Under the pieces are notes generated by a model that was given only the letters and a program-made list of their open reading frames with translations, was not told the origin of the DNA and did no database searches. A DNA stretch of 63,455 bases, from positions 1 through 63,455 of the IMG/VR virus record IMGVR_UViG_3300024974_000006, one strand, 5' to 3'. Both the position numbers and the translations under genes were made by a program. Positions 32,301 to 40,848 of the stretch are shown in pieces. Position 1 is the first letter of the stretch; the number at the start of each line of letters is the position of its first letter. Source of the stretch: a virus.

Positions 32301-35300
32301 ATCACTAATAAACTTAGCTTTTGCTAACTCAGCCATGTATTCATCAGCTAATTTGAGGGCTACACTTAGAGGTATAACCTTTTTTATTGCTTTACCATTA
32401 GTATCTACAGAATTAAATACTACTTTCTGATGAGAAGGGAGGTTATTAACTCTATCTATATAAGCCTGTTTCTTTTGAGTAGAGTTCATATTAGCAAAGC
32501 CGTCAATATTAACAGCCATCCATGAGTATAGATAGGAGTCCCACCCAGTCATAGTAGCCATAATATCATCTTTTAGTTTACCACCATCCTTGTTATTAAG
32601 CATGGATAATAAAAACTCATCGTACTTATTCTCAATAATTAAGTTACCATCCCTGTCCATTACCTCAACATCAAATAAAGCTCTAACACCATAATGACCA
32701 ACTAGCTCATGAGCAATAGTCCCAACCATATTCATAGGATTAGGGAATCTAGCACCATTGATATAAATATGAGTAGTGCCATCAGCTAACTTCTTATGTA
32801 CACCATTAGCATACATTAGATCTGTAGAATGAGCGATAGGAGTCTTAGACCAATCTTTAGTAGCAAAATCTTCTACATATTCAAATGTTAATCCATTACC
32901 TAATAAAATTTGATTCAACCCATTTTTGATTTTAGTAAATATATCAAAGTTGGCAGCATGATTAATAACTATTTTAGTAGGCTTTCTCCAAGCATCCTTA
33001 TCAGAAATATCTAGTCTTAAAGTCTGAACTTCACCTTCACTATCTACTTCATCCCTAGTCTCCATGTCTGAGGCTCTAATTCTTGTTTTAACTACGTCCT
33101 TCCTTTCAACAACAACTATAGCATCTCGTCTAGAAGCTAATACTCCTCTCTCTAATCTAAGCTCATTTAATAGTTCTTTATCAGGATCAGCAGCTCCTTT
33201 TTCATAAGCAATCTGTTTGTCTATAGCATCTATAGATGCTAATAGATTAGCATATTCCTCATCTTGTTCTGGAGTTAATTCTGTAGAAGCTTCTTTAGCT
33301 TTATTAGTAGCTTTATTAATCTCATTAATAATTGCTTGATCTATAATAGAATCATCTACTACAGTCTCCTCATCACTAACTAAGTCATCTAGTACTTTTG
33401 GAACATACTCAGTAGAGTCTTCTTCTACATCATTAATAACTGTCTGAGGAGGAAGGTTTTCTTCAAATACTTCTTTAGCTACTTCTATATCAACTTGATC
33501 TTCTACATTATCTATAGCAACTAATGCTTCATTAATAGTATTATTTTTCTTTATTACATCTTTAACTTCTAAGACTTTAGCAGGTAGATTGATAATAGAT
33601 TTAATAGGGATAGATACTGTCTTATACCCTTTGCTTCCATTAGCGTTGGTATACTCTATCATGACATCAGCTTTCTGAGCTTGTTTAGATGGAGTTTTTA
33701 CTACTACTGCCTTAATAGATTTTTGTTCTTCTGGAGTTAGTTTATTAGTTAAAATACTAAGTCCATAAGGATCATTTTCAGTTGGTAGATTAGAAGCATC
33801 AAAAGTTATCTCTTGTTGTTTAACTAAGTTATGAGTGGGCTCTTTAACTACCTTCTTTGCTTTAGGAGCAGCTTTCTTTTCAGGTGTAACTTTAGTTGTA
33901 GGAACTTTAGTTTTTAAATGGGCTTCTAATTCAGCTTCTAACTTTACAATCTCAGCAGCTCTATCCCTAAATCCATGTGTATCCTCACCAGCTTTCTTTT
34001 GATCAGCCATAGCTCTAAGCTCTTGAGTCTTAGTAGCTATTTGATCTCTTAGTTCTTTTGTCTTCCTGTCTTTTTCAATCTTCCCATTTTCTGATCCGCT
34101 TGTACGAACTCCTCCGCTACTTCCTGTGGTATCTTTACTTTCTTGGCGAACTTGGGATTGTGTGCTGCCGCTAACATTAGTCGTTGTTGGGCCTTTGATC
34201 TTGTTGGCATTTTGTTTCTGTGCCTCATCTATCTTATTTTGAATATAATCTGTAGCCTCTAAAGAATTAGAGATAGAAGAAGCCTCAATTACTATTTTTT
34301 GAGCCTCTACTTTAGATAAATCGCCATCTTTAACAGCGGCATCTAATTCATCTTTAGTAGACTGCATGTATCCTTTAACATCAGATCTTCTAGAATCTCT
34401 TGCATCTCTCTTTTGTAATTCAGGAATTAAATCATTATACTCTTTATTTTGATTAGTAAAATGTTCTATATTAGATTTTAATTCTTCTACATATTGTTTA
34501 GAATTCTTATCTGTGCTTCCTTCAAATAAAGATAATTCTGCTTTAAGACCCTCTAATTCTCTAGTATTCTTAGATATTTTTTCTTGTACTAACGCTTCTC
34601 TAGTTTTAGTTTTAAAGAGAGTACCCTGAATATTTATAGGTGCTTTTCTATTCTCTATAGATTCTATTTCTTCTAGTAAAGAATTATTTTCTACTTTAGT
34701 AGATTTCTCTGTAGATTTCTCTTTTTGAGAAGGTATAACTTCTGTAGGTACTGCTTCTTTTGATTTAGGTTTATCAGTTAAAAGATTAACTGGAGCTAAA
34801 CCACTAACTTGCTTACCATTCTTTTGATAAGTAAAATCAGCGGTGCCATCTGGATTAATAGAAGTAATATTAACTTCACCAAATCTAGGATGATAAGCTA
34901 TGGTTGGTTCTTTAATAGCTTCAGGGGCTTTAGGAACCTCTGGGGTAGCTTCAGGGGCTTTAGGAACCTCTTGGATAGCTTCAGGGGCTTTAGGAACCTC
35001 TGGGGTAGCTTCAGGGGCTTTAGGAACCTCTGGGATAGCTTCAGGGGCTTTAGGAACCTCTGGGGTAGCTTCAGGGGCTTTAGGAACCTCTGGGGTAGCT
35101 TTAGAAGAAGTAGCCTTAAGCTCTTCTTCAGGTGTTAACTTATTATCAGAAGCAACACTACTATCAGCACTCTCCTGTCCAACTTTAACTGCGTTATTCT
35201 TTTCTTCTTGTAAAGATTTAGAAATAGCTTCAGTCCTTGCTCTACTTTCATGGGCAGAGGTAATATCCTTAATAGCTTGTTCAGCTTCCTGTTTAATAAT

Positions 35301-36578
35301 TGGATCTACAGGTTTATCTTTCTTAGGAAGAGTAAGATTTCTTAAATTAGAGAGGGTAGCATTATAAACTTTAGAATAATTTTCATCTTCATTATTGATA
35401 CTTCTAGCAAAGCTATCAGCATATTTATTATATACTTTTGAAACTGTAGGATTAGAAATAGAGGATTGATCAGAGAACTTATCAATCTTTTTATTCTCTT
35501 CTCCAGGCTTAACAGGCTGTCCAGTAAATGGATGAGTGACTCCAGCCATACCACCACCCATTACACCACCTACAATACCTCCTTCTACCAATGCATTTAA
35601 TGCACCTTCATGAATATCTTTAGTAGGGTCAACATAATCTTTAATAGCTTTATTAGAAATTAATTGCTCACCATAAGATTGTGGCATTTCTTGAGCAGCT
35701 TCTTTAGCAGCATCCTTGCCTATAGCTTTAAATACATTCCTGGTAATCTTACCAGCGCCACCACCTACCAACGTGCCAATAGCACCACCACCAGTAAGTA
35801 ATCCAATACCCCCAGTACTAATAGATGTATCAGTGAATACATCATTAGCAGCCTTATCAGCTAAGATACCTTTAGCTAACTCTTCTCTTTGAGGAAGTGG
35901 TAGGGTAGGATCAATCTCCGAGAGGGTTTGATGAAATAAAGGATTCTTCCTATAAACTTCAATAGGAGTATTAAGAGCCTCTTGTCTAGTTTGATTAGCA
36001 TTCTCTGCACCAGCGACTACCCCCTCAGCCATACTAGCGCCTAAAGCACCACCTACTCCCAGCTCCTTTACAATCTTAGAAGCATTAGCTAATTTAGTTA
36101 AACCTCCAGCAGGAGCAATAGTAGCTAAAATATCTGGAGCACTGGCAGCCAATCTATGAGCTAGGGTAGTAGCTGTAAAATCTCCAGTATAGTTACCATC
36201 TTTATCAAATAATTGTTTAGCAGCTTCTTCCTTGAAAGATGGAGAAGTAGATTCAACTAACTTCTTAGCTGATTCAGCGCCTTTAATTTGTTCTCTAGTA
36301 GCTGTATCATCAGGGATTAATCCTAGTTTTCTACCTACTTCAATAGTAGCTCCACCAAGGTTAACAGTACTAGCTAAGAAGGTTTTTCTTAAATTTCCTG
36401 TTAATCCTGGTTCATCTTCAGAGGGCGCTTTTTGGAGATACTCAGAGAAATAATCCCTAGAAGGAGTTGTTCCTAGTTGTTTCTTTTGGGGACTTGTTCT
36501 CCTACCTACAGTAGGTAAAGGAGAAGACTCATAAGAATCACCACCATAACCCTCTAAATTTCCTAAGTAATTCGCCAT
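29325..36578 (-). CDS. Giant internal virion / polyvalent protein (2417 aa)
   Basis: The largest gene. Gly-rich, membrane-compatible stretches lie at about 253-277 and 324-348. Six Pro-rich decapeptide repeats lie at about 494-553, with long charged coiled-coil regions around them. AHELVGHYG carries an HExxxH metal-site pattern at about residue 1290. A C-terminal block around 1930-2250 (NPASWVRNFFGNFALLDL) resembles domains of phage large polyvalent proteins. Such proteins are packed in podovirus heads and ejected with the DNA to form a channel or act on the host. N-terminal or internal transglycosylase motifs were not recognised. It is the last late gene, directly before the terminator. Confidence 0.85.
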   Translation of the reverse strand: MANYLGNLEGYGGDSYESSPLPTVGRRTSPQKKQLGTTPSRDYFSEYLQKAPSEDEPGLTGNLRKTFLASTVNLGGATIEVGRKLGLIPDDTATREQIKGAESAKKLVESTSPSFKEEAAKQLFDKDGNYTGDFTATTLAHRLAASAPDILATIAPAGGLTKLANASKIVKELGVGGALGASMAEGVVAGAENANQTRQEALNTPIEVYRKNPLFHQTLSEIDPTLPLPQREELAKGILADKAANDVFTDTSISTGGIGLLTGGGAIGTLVGGGAGKITRNVFKAIGKDAAKEAAQEMPQSYGEQLISNKAIKDYVDPTKDIHEGALNALVEGGIVGGVMGGGMAGVTHPFTGQPVKPGEENKKIDKFSDQSSISNPTVSKVYNKYADSFARSINNEDENYSKVYNATLSNLRNLTLPKKDKPVDPIIKQEAEQAIKDITSAHESRARTEAISKSLQEEKNNAVKVGQESADSSVASDNKLTPEEELKATSSKATPEVPKAPEATPEVPKAPEAIPEVPKAPEATPEVPKAPEAIQEVPKAPEATPEVPKAPEAIKEPTIAYHPRFGEVNITSINPDGTADFTYQKNGKQVSGLAPVNLLTDKPKSKEAVPTEVIPSQKEKSTEKSTKVENNSLLEEIESIENRKAPINIQGTLFKTKTREALVQEKISKNTRELEGLKAELSLFEGSTDKNSKQYVEELKSNIEHFTNQNKEYNDLIPELQKRDARDSRRSDVKGYMQSTKDELDAAVKDGDLSKVEAQKIVIEASSISNSLEATDYIQNKIDEAQKQNANKIKGPTTTNVSGSTQSQVRQESKDTTGSSGGVRTSGSENGKIEKDRKTKELRDQIATKTQELRAMADQKKAGEDTHGFRDRAAEIVKLEAELEAHLKTKVPTTKVTPEKKAAPKAKKVVKEPTHNLVKQQEITFDASNLPTENDPYGLSILTNKLTPEEQKSIKAVVVKTPSKQAQKADVMIEYTNANGSKGYKTVSIPIKSIINLPAKVLEVKDVIKKNNTINEALVAIDNVEDQVDIEVAKEVFEENLPPQTVINDVEEDSTEYVPKVLDDLVSDEETVVDDSIIDQAIINEINKATNKAKEASTELTPEQDEEYANLLASIDAIDKQIAYEKGAADPDKELLNELRLERGVLASRRDAIVVVERKDVVKTRIRASDMETRDEVDSEGEVQTLRLDISDKDAWRKPTKIVINHAANFDIFTKIKNGLNQILLGNGLTFEYVEDFATKDWSKTPIAHSTDLMYANGVHKKLADGTTHIYINGARFPNPMNMVGTIAHELVGHYGVRALFDVEVMDRDGNLIIENKYDEFLLSMLNNKDGGKLKDDIMATMTGWDSYLYSWMAVNIDGFANMNSTQKKQAYIDRVNNLPSHQKVVFNSVDTNGKAIKKVIPLSVALKLADEYMAELAKAKFISDTTFIKNRVGLGDKSSPKRTDLRRNRENWLNNIISKIKHLLKRYYGNSFDTLTREDLESAIAESTDRIFDTINPAEQWFSDKPFGKIPTVANESAEVNSDVRDGNQSYSIGDTQLPPEQIIHQYSPYSLLEDEKAFGSVFLSGFGELSDNVFTRAYKKFNNTLKHTPILKSMRVFGDMQYEEAYSGIANITKGKIANIEEATTALSHALKGLDPLQNQAVLEYFITKGAKVDDLPVTAIQKKVILKAKTAIRETGKYLSDLGAIDKNVFEKNEDAYLHVQYLKFVKAYRGSGKRPSALSWMKKKKERSELDKLALGQIKDVRFLVAETYGVMARDHLLLEMFNTINKVSKTDSTYWVLTNNAEIKYSGHRLSIDKAYEQLEQNLYIINELNKEDQNNFFSNSKVSIDAFKESTVKLEEDIRKIEDKIITDAHEHALQIGQTTSDDKDAFLKDNYVRLPKNKQMGALSGKYVRKEVANDLESFVAPYNTAHKDNIEKFFAPNGTLERVNRFWKLSMVGLNPASWVRNFFGNFALLDLGTSTSKVKLIGMLTDELIKAKNGQQSSYWKMANDYGLFGTTFSAVELQDIYSQYGDELEAAQAAYAQRKSTSLDDILHFTDERVMAMLKMAGHKTSATTSKMFAFLEGTFKTVAFRDYIQTWETQNNKKLDDLDNNHKQVLLTKAANHANETLFDYTQVHSWVRTLRRIPFGAPFLTFTYKAGPAAIRAMIKHPLKFAQYATLPALLTMISQMANDWDDEDIRKFKRRLPDYYRHNAGTAFLPFKDSSNRPQILPLDYLIPWSQYVTAARKVHENYVEDGMESPISTGVQSVGTVFNEFGFLGGPTPTAVAAMLNGKDSFTGKNIMTPGASGSQQLSELMLFSMNIMTPAWLSSHGWASKMVDTFVTNTPPKDRFGDIKSTPGQVLAGITGFGAIGVSESGDYNRKKYYQKRLQEVATLRSKVVHDRNLSFEDRASKLRDINSRSKLIRTQMQEEF
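34921..35100 (-). repeat. Six 30-bp tandem repeats inside the giant gene
   Basis: Six contiguous 30-bp units with one to three changes each. They encode a Pro/Ala/Glu/Lys decapeptide (PEVPKAPEAT type), keeping frame, so copy number can change without breaking the gene. Probably an extended, rigid or flexible linker. Confidence 0.95.
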
Positions 36579-36591
36579 TTGGTTCCTTTAA

Positions 36592-37824
36592 TTATTGTTG
36601 TAAACTTGCAAGTACCGAGTTAGCACTTTCTTTATCTATACCATTTTTAGCTAGTATTTTAGCAATTATAGAAGGATCATTATTAGAACTAGTAATTTCT
36701 GTCATATCCTCACTTGGAAGAATTAAACTTAAATCACTATGGGTAATAGGTCTTCCATAAATTTGTTTAAAAGCTCCAGCTCCAGCAGAAGGAGAAAAGG
36801 TACCAGATGTTTCAGCACTTTGTCTGAAATTTAAAAAACTTTTATTTTGTTCATTCTCTAAGTTACCTATAGATATATTTTCTTTACCAGCAGCTTCCCT
36901 ACGTTTAAAAGCTATGTCAGCCATCTTAGCATTTTCAGTAATACCTTGTGTATTCGCATCAGTACTAGCGGACAATTCCTGTTTGTATAGGTCTCCTAGT
37001 CTACCAGATAATTCACTCCTACCTTGAGCAGATGCTTTTAGATAAGCATTTCTTAAACCTTCTAATTTAGATGATTTATCCATCGCTGCTGCATCAGCGT
37101 ATCTTTGATTAGATATTTCAGCTTGTTTAGCAAAGTTAGCTTGTATTTCAGGTCTACTATTCCTATCAATAGTTTTAGATAAATAATCTAAACTCTCTGG
37201 AGATAGCATTTTACCATTATTAAATTGAATTGTGCTAGTTGATCCATTAGGAGTATTAATACTTAACTTACCTTTTTCATCTTGAGAAAGAGAAGTATCT
37301 CCAGATATCGACCCTCTATTTGGGCCCGTTGCTTCTGATACAGGTTTGAATGCAGCAGGAGCTTGAGTTATAGGTGTAGAAGGAGTAGTTGATACAGGAG
37401 TTACATCAGTAGATTCTGGTATACCCCCTTTACCAAATAATACATTTCTGCCTACTTCTATTAACGCCTTTCCAGAATTAGTTGATTCAGTAGCTAGTTC
37501 TTTAGCAGAAGTAGCTGCGCCTTGAGCAGCAGCCCCAAAAATACCTTTATTACTTATATTACTAGCAGTATTAGATAGAGTAGTGCCTATAGATTGATCT
37601 AAGATTCCAGGATCACCTCCCAGTATCTTTACTACATTTTGAGCACCAGTTTTAATAGCTGATGGAGTATTAGCGCCTGTTCCACTAGCATCTGCATTAC
37701 CAGCGATGGTGCTCTTAGTCCCAGCAGAAGCTTGGGAACGTTGAGTACTTCTTCCAGCAGGAGAAGGGGTAGGAGAAGTAAAATTAGCTCCTATTTTCTT
37801 TAATTGTTCTGGACTATACGCCAT
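36592..37824 (-). CDS. Putative internal virion protein (410 aa)
   Basis: Begins MAYSPEQLKKIGANFTSPTP. Low-complexity Ser/Thr/Ala/Gly-rich first half, then a helical region (residues about 220-330). Placed directly before the giant protein gene, as internal virion or ejection proteins are ordered in podoviruses. No sequence motif identifies it; the call rests on place and composition. Confidence 0.7.
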   Translation of the reverse strand: MAYSPEQLKKIGANFTSPTPSPAGRSTQRSQASAGTKSTIAGNADASGTGANTPSAIKTGAQNVVKILGGDPGILDQSIGTTLSNTASNISNKGIFGAAAQGAATSAKELATESTNSGKALIEVGRNVLFGKGGIPESTDVTPVSTTPSTPITQAPAAFKPVSEATGPNRGSISGDTSLSQDEKGKLSINTPNGSTSTIQFNNGKMLSPESLDYLSKTIDRNSRPEIQANFAKQAEISNQRYADAAAMDKSSKLEGLRNAYLKASAQGRSELSGRLGDLYKQELSASTDANTQGITENAKMADIAFKRREAAGKENISIGNLENEQNKSFLNFRQSAETSGTFSPSAGAGAFKQIYGRPITHSDLSLILPSEDMTEITSSNNDPSIIAKILAKNGIDKESANSVLASLQQ

Positions 37825-37835
37825 TAATTGTTTCC

Positions 37836-39692
37836 TTATAAAGCATAATTTCTATTTTCATTACCACTATAGCTAACACCACCAGATAGACTAGCAGATA
37901 CATTTATAGCGGATAAAGCAGAAGTACCTATAGATTGATATATAGAACCAGCAGCTATTCTAGCATTAAGCATAGCAGTGTATGAACTCTTTAAACTCTC
38001 TAAAGTAATTTGAGCATTTGTAATACCTAAATCAGATTTATATTTATTCTGTATTATAGTGTTTTCAGCAGATTTTAGAGCTAGTTCACTTGATGCTTGA
38101 GCTAATTGTACATCAGCCAAATACATCTGAGTCTCACCTTTATAAAGATCAACAGCTGCTTGATATACTAACTGATCAGCTTGTACTTGTTTAATAAATG
38201 CTTCTATATCAGCTTCATATTTCTTAATATTCAATTCTTGAATATCTACAGCCATTTGAGCTTTTTTAATTACTACATCTGAAGTAGCTGCATATCCTTG
38301 TATTCTAGATACAAAAGCTTTGACCTTAGCTTCAAATACATCTACCTTGGCTAACTCACCTTTCATCTGATCTGCATACATTCCATATTCAGCAGCCTTA
38401 GCTCCTACAAGAGCTGTATACGCTTGAATATCAGATTTATAAGTCTCTAATTTAAGATTTTCAGCTTTAAGCTTTTCAGAGATAGTCTCTACTAATGTTT
38501 TATATATCTCTACATTAACTTTAACACCATCTAATCTAGCAAGATAGATTCTAATATTCTGTTCGTTAATATCTCCTTTTAACTTTTCAGCTTCTATCTC
38601 AGCTTTGAATATTTCTATTTTACTAAGTTCTGCTTGGACTCTAGCTGAGTAGGCAGTGGCAAATGCTTTATATGCTTCTACTTCACTTTGAAATACACTA
38701 ACTTGAATCTTAAATATTTCAACTGCAATATCTTGAATATATTTAGCAACTTCAAAAGCTCTTTGGACTATTTGCTGATGCTCTTTAATTAGTAAATCTT
38801 CAAGAGTTATAGCTTGCTGAATAGAAGTTTTTATATTCTCTTGTTCTAACTCAGCTTGTTTAATCATTATCTCTCTACTAAGATCTATAATCTTAGCTTG
38901 AGTTTCTTGTACAATCTGATCTAAGGCAGCTTGAGTAGCCCCCGTTGGACGACTAAATCCTGTAGAAGCCCTATCTATCAATAGAGTTCTTTCAGCTAAT
39001 AATGAAGCCCTAGACTCTCTATCCCTAGCTCTAGACCATAAAGCCTCCTCTACTTCTGGTGATAACCCAGTGCCACCAGCTAATCTAGAGAGCAACTCAT
39101 CCTTTATACCAGTTAATAGTGGAGATGAATATAAATCTTCATTAAAAGAAAAAGTAACTCCTGGAACTACTAAAGAGTTGGAAGTAGGAAAATCTAAATC
39201 AAATAAAGGGATGTCTAAAGCTGAAGCTGTAGGTATATTTAGCGATAGTAAAGTAGGGACATCTGGTAATGGATCACTAGGAGCAATAGGATAATCAAAA
39301 CTAGTATTTATAGTAAAATCTTTTACTGGGATACTTGCATCTAATGGAGAGGGAACTGTGGGTATATTTAATGAGGGGTCAGGCTCAGTAAAAGTAGGAG
39401 GAACTCCTATATCTTCTATTACTGGTAATGTAATTAAAGGTGGAGATGGTGGAGTATGTGTGGTAGTATTAATACTTGGAGCTACTGGTTTAGTAGCAGT
39501 ACCTACTCCTACATGTGTAGTAATAGAGTCGAAAGTAACATTAGGCTGATATGAATCAGCGCTAAACCCTAATAAACCTTGAGCTACACTATCTGCCGAT
39601 CTTACTGCTGATTCAGCATAATCATTTAAAACATTTAACCAATTATCTACATCAGGGACAATTACTTCCCCATTCATATCTTGAAATGCCAT
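37836..39692 (-). CDS. Structural protein with long coiled coil (618 aa)
   Basis: The N-terminal third is Pro/Thr-rich and extended (TTTHTPPSPPLITLPVIED). From about 205 to 570 it is almost continuous helix with repeated YxxxIEAxxxxV-type segments. It ends in a short Ser/Gly-rich tail. This looks like a virion protein, either part of the ejection apparatus or a tail rod. I do not recognise an enzyme domain. Overlaps the upstream gene by one base. Confidence 0.75.
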   Translation of the reverse strand: MAFQDMNGEVIVPDVDNWLNVLNDYAESAVRSADSVAQGLLGFSADSYQPNVTFDSITTHVGVGTATKPVAPSINTTTHTPPSPPLITLPVIEDIGVPPTFTEPDPSLNIPTVPSPLDASIPVKDFTINTSFDYPIAPSDPLPDVPTLLSLNIPTASALDIPLFDLDFPTSNSLVVPGVTFSFNEDLYSSPLLTGIKDELLSRLAGGTGLSPEVEEALWSRARDRESRASLLAERTLLIDRASTGFSRPTGATQAALDQIVQETQAKIIDLSREIMIKQAELEQENIKTSIQQAITLEDLLIKEHQQIVQRAFEVAKYIQDIAVEIFKIQVSVFQSEVEAYKAFATAYSARVQAELSKIEIFKAEIEAEKLKGDINEQNIRIYLARLDGVKVNVEIYKTLVETISEKLKAENLKLETYKSDIQAYTALVGAKAAEYGMYADQMKGELAKVDVFEAKVKAFVSRIQGYAATSDVVIKKAQMAVDIQELNIKKYEADIEAFIKQVQADQLVYQAAVDLYKGETQMYLADVQLAQASSELALKSAENTIIQNKYKSDLGITNAQITLESLKSSYTAMLNARIAAGSIYQSIGTSALSAINVSASLSGGVSYSGNENRNYAL

Positions 39693-40846
39693 TATAATTT
39701 CCTCTTAACTTCCATAGGCATAAAATCTATACTCTCCATATCAAAAGAAGTTGCATCAACTATTAATTCAAATTGAAAATACCTAGCAAGTAAACCCTTG
39801 CCTACATCAATTTTCTGTGTTTGTAAATGATTAGTATACTTATTTAACTTATAGAATATTTCGCCTATACCATCTACTCTAACTTTTAAAATTAATCCAC
39901 CTGAGTTTGTAGCTCCTAAATATATACTTGGGATAGATTTTTTATTAGTAGTGCCAAAACTCATTCCAGCAGTTTCTATAATAGATCGGATAGCTACATT
40001 ATTATCAGTAGTTCCACCATACTTATATAACCCTGTAGAATTATAGAAATAATAATTACCTTCATATTCACAACTACCATCAAAATTATAATTAGTATAA
40101 GTAGTTATAGAATTTGTCTCTGGAGATAGAGCATATCCTAAATACGCATTCTGGCCAGAAGTAGTAGGAACAGAAAGAATAAAATCATCGATAATGACAT
40201 TGTATATTTGTGATTTAGATGTTGAAGTTCCTAATAGACTCCATTCATCTGATAAAGATATAATAGATATATGACTAGGTGATAAAGTATCAGTATTAAT
40301 TACTGATTCTATTAAAGTAGCGTAAGATTTATATAAATCCACTAAAGTTGCATCTAATACTAATAGATCTACTATAGTTTCTTGAGTACCATAGTCAATA
40401 CTATCTATTATAGAAAGTATATTGCTAATAGCGTTAATAAAAATAACTTTATCACTAACAGAATCACTTAGACTAACACTTTCTATTAATAGTTCTAGTT
40501 GATAAATTAATCCAGTAAGAGTAGAAGTATAAACTATACTCTCAGAAATAGTAGAATTATAACTAACTAGTATATCATCTATAATAGTTATGATCTCTGT
40601 TATTGTAAGAGACGAGTTAATAGTTTGTAATTCAGTTAATACTAAAGATACAACTTCTGATATAGTAAATGTCTGAGTATATGTTAAATCAGTTGTATAC
40701 TCAATAGAAGAGGATACAGGATAATATGGACCAAGTGGAGTGTCATACCCTTGAAGTTGTGTAGATTCAGAGATAGACACTGAATACACTTCTCCAATTA
40801 GGCTATTTATAGCTGCTCCATTGATTGTAGATCCGTTAATAGCCAT
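39692..40846 (-). CDS. Putative tail structural protein (384 aa)
   Basis: Begins MAINGSTINGAAINSLIGEV. Residues about 20-200 contain repeated Ser/Thr/Ile segments (SVSDSVSD-like) of about 28 residues, suggesting a beta-solenoid or fibre shaft. The C-terminal half reads as beta-sandwich. The start motif recalls small phage tail proteins. Lies between fibre and internal virion genes. Function inferred from context. Confidence 0.7.
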   Translation of the reverse strand: MAINGSTINGAAINSLIGEVYSVSISESTQLQGYDTPLGPYYPVSSSIEYTTDLTYTQTFTISEVVSLVLTELQTINSSLTITEIITIIDDILVSYNSTISESIVYTSTLTGLIYQLELLIESVSLSDSVSDKVIFINAISNILSIIDSIDYGTQETIVDLLVLDATLVDLYKSYATLIESVINTDTLSPSHISIISLSDEWSLLGTSTSKSQIYNVIIDDFILSVPTTSGQNAYLGYALSPETNSITTYTNYNFDGSCEYEGNYYFYNSTGLYKYGGTTDNNVAIRSIIETAGMSFGTTNKKSIPSIYLGATNSGGLILKVRVDGIGEIFYKLNKYTNHLQTQKIDVGKGLLARYFQFELIVDATSFDMESIDFMPMEVKRKL

Positions 40847-40848
40847 TA

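Noticed and set aside
34921-35100. Regular 30-bp repeats as a CRISPR array
   Set aside because: Units are contiguous, with no unique spacers, and encode an in-frame protein repeat.
34809-35367. Long plus-strand frames across the giant gene's repeat
   Set aside because: They are translations of the 30-bp tandem repeat on the opposite strand; the repeat has no stop in several frames. No ribosome site, and the minus-strand gene explains the region.
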